DNA from: Dictyocoela muelleri
Taxonomy: Eukaryota; Microsporidia
Length of the DNA: 13,083 bases
Reading direction: 5' to 3'
NCBI GenBank assembly: GCA_016256075.1
Contig: SDVU01000471.1
Coordinates: 1 to 13,083 of the forward strand
In this document: in pieces, positions 8,011 through 13,083 of the stretch
Layout: every line of letters starts with the position of its first letter
Position numbering within the stretch: the first letter of the stretch is position 1
Program-made: the position numbers and the translations under genes
Notes under the pieces: model-generated
What the model saw: only the letters and a program-made list of their open reading frames with translations
Told to the model about the DNA's origin: nothing
Database searches by the model: none

Positions 8011-8331
8011 AAAAGAAATTTTAAAAACCGAATTTATATTTCAAAAGTGTTAAATATATGCATAAAATGTTGGTTTTTTCGAAAAAATGTAAAAATTCTT
8101 AGGGGAAATATATTTGGGGTGGATACTTTGATACTTCAATATATTAACCTCAGTTCTTTAAGTTAATTAAAGAGTCGAGAATGATTTTAAGAAAACGAAT
8201 AACGTCTTGTATGGTAGGAATCATACGTTAAATTCGTGTATTTTTCTACATAAATTGGGTATTAATGATGAGTGAATCGTTTTGATAGCAAGTGCGATAG
8301 TAGAAGATGAAATGCCTCGGTTCCAAATCGT
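8011..8331. other. Interval between MULE-2 and MULE-3 remnants
   Basis: This probably holds the unreadable 3' part of MULE-2, but I cannot recognise any block. The minus-strand open frame at 8221-8409 is short, resembles no family and overlaps the presumed end of MULE-3, so it is not called. Confidence 0.4.
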
Positions 8332-8391
8332 CATTTTACCTAAACTCGGCAAAAAAAAGTTGTACTTTTTTTTAAAAAAAACCCCTAGTAA

Positions 8392-9773
8392 ATGAATACA
8401 AAAATTCATATAATAAAATTCATTTTATATCAACACAGAGAAACAAAAAGGTTGTTATTTATAAGAATTTTTATTATATTCGCAATCGAAATAGAGGAAT
8501 ATCTGGATTTTTTAGATGTAGGAAAGATAGTTGCACTGGAATGTTGATAACACGGGGTAATAAAGTTTTAAATGAAAATGAATAATACATACCCGTATAC
8601 CTTTAACTCAGATAGAAATTTCAAAAAAAAAATACTATTAAAAAAAATATAAGGTTTGTTAAAATCAACTTATTTAAATAATAATGAGATAATTTCGAAT
8701 GTTTTTAAAAATTTAGATAATTATAATTTTTCTATACTTCCATGAAAAAAATATTAGTAGAATTATTTCTGAACAAAGAAAAATTGATTTATTTCAATAT
8801 GATAATACTGATGATACACCAGAACAGTTAAAAAATTCAATTACCGAAAATTTATTTTTACTATATGATAGTGGCGTTTCAAATCAAGAAAGAATAATTA
8901 TATTAAAAATTCAGATAAGATAATTTATTTGGAAAATTACAATATTTGGTTTTGAGATGAAACATTTAAAATGGCACACACTGGTTCATATCAAATATAT
9001 ATTTCATGACAATATTTTCTGAATATTTTCCAATATTATTTGGCATATTACCCAATAATACCGAAAATGTTTATACCAAGTTTTTTAAACAAGTAAAAAA
9101 ATTAACTGGAGCTAATAATCCAGAATATTGCTTTATGGATTTTGAAAACGCGACCATAAATGGGTTTTCTCAAGTATTAGAAAAAAAACAAAAATTTTTA
9201 ATTGTCTTTTTCATCTCAGTCAAATTATTTAGAAATATATTCAGAAAAATGGACTGGTAGGAAAATATGATAAATATCCAAATTTTCGAGTTTTTGTTAT
9301 AATGTCATTGGCAATTACATTCGTTCCTTCAGGTGATCAAACTAAATATTTTATGAACTACAAAATGAAACTCAAAAAAATCAAAATTTCGGTTATGAAA
9401 TGATTTTATTAGATTTTTTTGAAAAAATTATTTAAATGAAATGAACAAATTAATTCTGATTATAGATGCTTTATTCGAATTTAAGAAGATATACCAATAA
9501 TAACAAATATTTGTGAGATACAATCGTGTTCTTAATAGTCTTTTACGGAATAAACATCCCTCGTTAATTAAATTTATAATTATTCTGAGAACTCAAGATC
9601 ATGTTCAGGATAAAGCAATAAACGATTGTTTATGTTTAAAACAATTAAAAAGTAAAAACAGAGCATATGAATTGCAACTTAAAAATTTAAAAAATATTTG
9701 GCAAAAATATTCTGAATATTATGATTTATTATTTATAAAATCTTTCACAATGGTTTATGACTTTGGAATATAA
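8392..9773 (+). pseudogene. MULE-3 transposase (FLYWCH plus MULE DDE domain), decayed
   Basis: An ATG at 8392 precedes a clear FLYWCH finger: 'YYIRNRNRGISGFFRCRKDS' then 'CTGMLITRGNKV' (about 8469-8565), with both Cys kept. 'LLYDSGVSNQERIII' at about 8859-8902 leads to 'DETFKMAHTGSYQIY' at about 8956-8998, the first catalytic block, with a TGA just before its Asp. After a frameshift near 9003, 'FPILFGILPNNTENVYTKFF' (about 9030-9089) and 'CFMDFENATINGF' (about 9130-9168) give the second Asp. The C-terminal region, 'RYNRVLNSLLRNKHPSLIKF' then 'LKQLKSKNRAYELQLKNLKN' (9516-9700), keeps an 86-codon open frame ending at 9773. Of the three MULEs this retains the longest readable pieces. Sequence around the first Asp differs from MULE-1 and MULE-2, so it is a separate lineage. 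Confidence 0.9.
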
Positions 9774-9876
9774 TAAAATATTTCAAAATTATGTCTATTT
9801 GATATTTTTGATTAATATCTAACAATTGCGTCAGTCGAATAAATGTATTTTAAATATTATATAATTTTATTTGTAT

Positions 9877-9977
9877 GAATTTAATCAAATTTAATTCATA
9901 TAAATTTAATAAAATTTAATTCATCTAATTTTATCAAATTTATTTCTTATTTATTTAATAAAATTTAATTCTAATTT
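9877..9977. repeat. AT-only imperfect tandem repeat, ~25 bp x 4
   Basis: Units resembling 'aatttaataaaatttaattc' recur about every 25 bases: roughly 9877-9901, 9902-9926, 9927-9951 and 9952-9977. It lies 3' of the MULE-3 coding remnant, probably inside that element. Confidence 0.7.
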
Positions 9978-10123
9978 TTTCATTTGTTCATGTTAAAATT
10001 CTAAATTATATAACAAATTTTTTTATATAACATAAGAATATGTTCTAAAAAAAGACTTCTAATTTTTGTGACGAGTTTTTCCATTTTGCCTAAACTGAGC
10101 CTTGGCCCAGTTTACGGCAAAAC

Positions 10124-10397
10124 GGTTTTTTCTAAACCCAAACCGAGTATTTATGAAATAGGATTGGTTTTGAAGCAGCAACATGTGATAGTTGATAATA
10201 AGATTAGCAAAATTATGATTGATATAGTTAATGGAAAATGTGTAGAAAACAATAGCAAAAGAAAATATCGAAAAAAAAAATTATTGAATAACGATAATTA
10301 ACCAAGAATTGATTATCTTAAAATTATAGGTTGACGATGAAGCTTAAAGAATAGCAAAGTAATCATTTTTTTTAAAAATTTTCGCTCATTATTTATT
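10124..10397. other. Interval between MULE-3 and SINE copy F
   Basis: A 77-codon frame at 10068-10301 begins at GTG inside the presumed MULE-3 terminal dyad and ends in a lysine/asparagine-rich tail. It resembles no family I know. Its biased composition and overlap with a repeat end make a real gene unlikely. Nothing else is visible. Confidence 0.4.
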
Positions 10398-10410
10398 TTA
10401 AATTTTTAAT
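10398..10410. repeat. Target-site duplication of SINE copy F, 3' side
   Basis: 'ttaaatttttaat' here is repeated exactly at 10869-10881, directly outside the other end of the SINE. A 13-bp perfect duplication is typical of LINE-driven target-primed reverse transcription. Confidence 0.85.
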
Positions 10411-10868
10411 TATATATATATTACATATTGGCAACATCCATAGCTGCCAACCCGGAGAGTTGTCTCGAACCGTGATCTTGGACATTTGGTTCTAGGTTTT
10501 CTAATAATACGTCACTTTCTAAGCTACCCAGAAGCCCAGCTGTATATGCGATCTTCGTTTTATCAATATATCAGCCGGATACGGGTAATAATTAGATTTT
10601 CAATAAATTTTTTTTACTACTTTTTGCATAGATGTGTCGCCGCACTCATCACCGCACCTAAGAGAGTCCCTTCTGCTTCATTGACATATTAGACCAAGTC
10701 TTAATCAGATTTTCCACACTGGAACAACTGTATATATCTATAATTATATAGTTTAGACCGCTTAATGTCATTCCTCATTATTTATTAGAGAGTGACGTTT
10801 GCGGGATTCGAACCACGATTCTTAAATTTTACATTCAAGAGTGTTAAACACTGAGCTATCTGGCCACA
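10411..10868 (-). mobile_element. tRNA-derived SINE, copy F (full length, with target duplications)
   Basis: This is the reference copy for the family: 458 bp, uninterrupted and delimited by perfect 13-bp duplications. On the minus strand it reads head 'tggccagatagctcagtg', A box, B box 'ggttcgaatcccgc', then every family block in order, ending in 'gtaatatatatat' at the tail (about 10411-10425). The duplications show that copying started at the tail and finished at the tRNA-like head. They therefore prove the full length and the 5' end of the family. Substitutions relative to copies B and D show that it is not very recent. Confidence 0.95.
10801..10862 (-). promoter_or_regulatory. Internal pol III promoter of SINE copy F
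   Basis: On the minus strand the A box region is 'gatagctcagtgtttaac' (10845-10862) and the B box is 'ggttcgaatcccgc' (10801-10814). The B box matches the tRNA consensus closely. Of the copies here, this one looks most able to bind TFIIIC. Confidence 0.82.
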
Positions 10869-10881
10869 TTAAATTTTTAAT
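10869..10881. repeat. Target-site duplication of SINE copy F, 5' side
   Basis: This is an exact copy of 10398-10410, and it marks the 5' boundary of the SINE at 10868. Confidence 0.85.
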
Positions 10882-10917
10882 AAAATAATTTTTTGTGCTG
10901 AAAAAAAATCAGAAAAA

Positions 10918-10956
10918 TATCGTTTAGCCACAAAGTGGCGAATCGATAGATAACGA
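10918..10956. repeat. Short hairpin before SINE scrap G
   Basis: 'atcgtttagccac' pairs with 'gtggcgaatcgat' around 'aaa', with two mismatches. It stands alone and resembles no terminator or tRNA arm. Confidence 0.5.
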
Positions 10957-10965
10957 TTATTTAAA

Positions 10966-11063
10966 ACTAGGAAACAAAGGTCTAAAAAATATGTTTGGAG
11001 AAAATTTTGAAAAGCTGTAGATATGGATGTGGACAACATGTAATATAATATAATATATAATAT
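10966..11063 (+). mobile_element. tRNA-derived SINE, copy G (3' end fragment, diverged)
   Basis: 'ctaggaaacaaaggtctaaa' corresponds to the family's 'ccaggaaccaaaggtctaaa'. It is followed by diverged forms of 'ggttggagacaactc' and 'gctatggatgttg', then 'catgtaatataatata' as tail. Only the last ~90 bp of the family is present, as expected from 5' truncation during reverse transcription. It is the most diverged copy. Confidence 0.8.
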
Positions 11064-11587
11064 TTAAAAATATACCTATGACAACCGATTTATATAAAAA
11101 AAAATAGTAAAAAAAATAAAGATCCCTATAAAAATCAAAAAAAGTCACAAATGGAATGCAAAGAATATGCAAATATGAGATTTTATATTTACTAAAGAAT
11201 ATTATATGGAAAAAAGTAACCTTGTATTCACAGTCCCATTCGGATAAAAAACGTATCTTCAAATAATAGTATGTATTTATTCGGAAAAATGGTAAAGCTG
11301 TTAAAATATTGACGTGACCAGATAAACAAAAAAAAAAGAGAAGTTGATTATACAAGGAAAGAGATTTAAATAATTTATTAAAGTCATTTTTCTCTTCTTC
11401 AATTCGAAGGCATCATCTCTGTGAGACTGAAACGCCTATGCACCGTCGGATTTTTTTATATTTTATTTTAAAAGGAAATGGGAGTAAACAATGGCACGTT
11501 TCTTGGTTTTCTTGATTAAATTAAAATTGTTCGATTTATGTTTTTTTAGTTAGTTTTCAATATGAATTGAATTTTTGATTTAAAAAC
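11064..11587. other. AT-rich interval with no recognised gene
   Basis: A 132-codon minus-strand frame (10957-11355) is the longest in the window, but it is dominated by Phe, Tyr and Ile codons expected from AT-rich DNA and crosses SINE copy G. I do not call it. The 3' half may hold the outer part of the integrase-bearing element described next. No paired long terminal repeats are visible. Confidence 0.5.
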
Positions 11588-11589
11588 AA

Positions 11590-11815
11590 GTGTCGTTGGT
11601 CACGACATCTTCCTTTCTCCCGAAAGATTTTATGTTCTCGACATTAACTCGATTTGTCTTTTTTACTTCATAAATAAAAAAAGTATCTTCATTCATTATT
11701 TTATAACTTTAAACGGTCCGCACCATTTGTCGATAATTTTGTCTGGATAATGCGTTTTTTTTTAAAACGAGATCACATAGCTTGTATTTATGCTTAATTC
11801 TTTGGCATGGAAAAA
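11590..11815 (-). pseudogene. Ty3/gypsy-type integrase tail fossil
   Basis: Minus-strand translation gives the C-terminal, chromodomain-like end of a retroelement integrase. A 'YKLCDLVLKKN' strand corresponds to the family's 'GDLVL' motif. It is followed by 'DKWCGPFKV', the hallmark turn of Ty3/gypsy integrases, and then by a strand containing 'NRVNVENIK'. No reverse transcriptase, capsid region or LTR was recognised, so only the tail survives. It is an old, broken relic with a few breaks. Confidence 0.7.
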
Positions 11816-12054
11816 AAACGTCTTTTCTAAAAAAATACAAAAAAACATTCGAATCTATTTTATATAAAATATAAATATTTTATGTGTGAATTAGAATATC
11901 ATCAATTCTAGATTTTCTTTAATTCTTAATTCTGAACGTTTATTTATTCTAGATAATAATTATTTTTTTTGCGCTTTTTCTATCATATTGCAAAAAAAAA
12001 TCATTATGGAAATCATATTTATAAATTTTTAATATTTTTAGATTTTTTTGGTGT
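11816..12054. other. AT-rich interval upstream of SINE copy H
   Basis: No gene or repeat is identified. More of the integrase-bearing fossil may lie here, but I cannot see it. Confidence 0.4.
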
Positions 12055-12376
12055 ATCCAGATAGCACAGTGGTTGACACTCTTGAATGTTAAATTTAAGT
12101 ATCGTAGTTCAAATCCCACTGACGTCACTCTTTAATAAATAATGTGTGAACGACATTAAGCGGTCATAACTATATAATTTTACTATATATACAGTTTTCA
12201 GTGTTTTATAGATGATTAAGACTTGTTCTAATATGAAAATGAGGAAAGAAGACTCTCTTAGGTGTGGAGATGAGTGCATGACGCATCTAGGCAAAAGTAG
12301 TGGAAAAATAAAAATTCATGAAAAGCCATTAATTACCTGTATCCTGATGAGTCATTTATAAAACGAAGATAGCGTA
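12055..12376 (+). mobile_element. tRNA-derived SINE, copy H (5' two-thirds, cut by a pogo insertion)
   Basis: The head 'tatccagatagcacagtgg' contains the A box (12062-12072). The B box 'agttcaaatcc' is at 12106-12116. The body follows, with small deletions, to 'ataaaacgaagatagcgta' at 12376. It stops inside the family's 'cgcgtatacagctggg' block exactly after a TA, where the ends of a pogo-like element begin. The missing third of the SINE should resume beyond the right end of that element. Confidence 0.92.
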
Positions 12377-13083
12377 AGTCAGACCCAGACAATCGGCTAC
12401 CCTGATTATTCGCGGCCCGTATAATCGGCATATAGATTTGAAAATTTCAAAATTTTTAGGTTTTAACACATATTATTTTTTAAAAACCTGGATAATCAGA
12501 TCAACCCGCCTATTCGGTAATTACAAATATTTATTTTTTGTTTCTAAATAATTTCAGTAAGTTTTACCCCTTAAAAATGGAAATGCGGAGACGATTAAAC
12601 AGAAATATGAAATAGTTTTGTATAAGAAAAACATACAAAAATAAGTTTTGCATAATTAATCTCATATTTTGACAATAAATTTTACTTGAAATTGGTCAAA
12701 CTACCTATCGAAATATTTTATGCAATAAAGAAAAAATTAAATATGATTTTGTGCATAATGAAAGGAAAGATGCTAAGAGGCCCTCACATGGAAAATTTAA
12801 GAATGTTGAAGAGGCGCTAAAAATTTGGATGGATCCACAGGTGCGCGTAACGATCCGGTTACAGATGATTAATTCGAAGTAAGGCAGACCAATTGGCAAA
12901 TAAATTGGGATTTATTAATTTTCGCTTGTCAAATAAACTCTATGCAGATTTAAAAAGCAAAAGGGTTATAAAGCATACAGCTCTACTGGGGAAATGGCAG
13001 GTGTTTATTTAAAATCAATTGAGTATGATGTTGAAAAAATCAAAAAAATTATAAATGAATATGATGCAAAAAATGTCTTTAAT
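12377..13083 (+). mobile_element. pogo/Tigger-like DNA transposon, left part
   Basis: The element begins directly after a TA inside SINE copy H. Its first ~50 bp, 'cagacccagacaatcggcta' then 'ccctgattattcgcggcccg' and 'tataatcggc', form a GC-richer terminal region. Related 'ataatcgg'-type words recur at 12411-12430 and 12491-12520, probably as transposase binding sites. Pogo-group elements insert at TA and duplicate it. The right end is outside the window, so the inverted repeat and duplication cannot be confirmed here. Confidence 0.75.
12577..13083 (+). pseudogene. pogo/CENP-B-like transposase, N-terminal part, decayed and cut by window end
   Basis: The ATG at 12577 is followed by the psq-like helix-turn-helix: 'ETIKQKYEIVLYKKN' at about 12588-12632, then 'EIGQTTYRNIL' at about 12688-12720. 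'GKFKNVEEALKIW' at about 12790-12828 opens the CENP-B-type DNA-binding domain, and 'KADQLANKLGFINFRLSN' at about 12882-12935 continues it. 'GEMAGVYLKSIE' and 'IINEYDAKNVFN' lead to the DDE catalytic domain, whose first Asp should be 2-3 codons past the window end. Pieces fall in different frames: a frameshift lies between 12632 and 12688, one near 12870, and another near 12965. The usual 'SNGW' segment of the CENP-B domain is altered. These features place it firmly in the pogo/Tigger/jerky group. Confidence 0.87.

Larger units (their letters stand above)
8333..10123 (+). mobile_element. MULE-3, probable element limits
   Basis: The third MULE coding remnant lies between two related motifs. These are 'attttacctaaactcggcaa' at 8333-8352 and, inverted, 'ttggcccagtttacggcaaa' at 10102-10121. 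They match over about 16 of 20 positions with one gap. Beside the right copy lies a second one in the opposite sense, 'cattttgcctaaactgagc' (10082-10100), so the right end is itself a dyad. A target duplication was not found, so the limits are tentative. Length (~1.8 kb) and a single plus-strand transposase fit an autonomous MULE that has decayed. Confidence 0.5.

Noticed and set aside
10068-10301. 77-codon open frame as a small gene.
   Set aside because: It starts at GTG inside a transposon-end dyad, has no recognisable motif and ends in low-complexity Lys/Asn.
10957-11355. Longest open frame in the window (132 codons, minus strand).
   Set aside because: Composition is Phe/Tyr/Ile-rich as expected from AT-rich DNA. 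It crosses SINE copy G and shows no domain.
12705-12899. 64-codon minus-strand open frame.
   Set aside because: It is the antisense shadow of the CENP-B-like domain of the pogo transposase.

Overview
This is a very AT-rich eukaryotic window with no recognisable intact host gene, no rRNA and no functional tRNA. It is a dense, layered graveyard of transposable elements. Every protein-coding signal I can identify is a decayed transposase or integrase, and most long open frames are AT-rich noise. The mix of Merlin, FLYWCH-bearing MULEs, pogo and integrase remnants in an AT-rich, gene-poor sequence would suit a TE-expanded microsporidian. An AT-rich small invertebrate fits too, and the window alone cannot decide between them.

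Layout. Positions 1-110 hold the 3' end of a tRNA-derived SINE. A decayed Merlin (IS1016/ISXO2-like) transposase follows at about 425-1245. A structurally complete but mutated MULE on the minus strand occupies 1594-3151, with 35-bp terminal inverted repeats and a perfect 9-bp target-site duplication. Three same-orientation SINE copies (3319-3735, 3832-4466, 5116-5587) come next, the middle one split by a ~163-bp MITE. A short integrase-tail fossil lies at 5590-5823. Two long foldback palindromes (6249-6581 and 6729-7054) flank a SINE scrap. Two further, different MULE transposase remnants lie on the plus strand (about 7139-8010 and 8392-9773). A full-length minus-strand SINE (10411-10868) has perfect 13-bp target-site duplications. 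After a SINE scrap come a Ty3/gypsy-type integrase fossil (minus strand, about 11590-11815) and one more SINE (12055-12376). A pogo/Tigger-like transposon appears to have jumped into that SINE and runs off the window end.

How the pieces relate. The recurring sequence is one SINE family, eight copies in 13 kb. It has pol III A and B boxes at the 5' end, a ~460-bp body and a (TA)n tail. It should be mobilised by an unseen LINE. The relative order of some insertions can be read: the SINE family was active before the MITE (copy C) and the pogo element (copy H). I found no coordinated gene system. The most novel item is the SINE family, followed by the foldback elements and the exactly delimited MULE.
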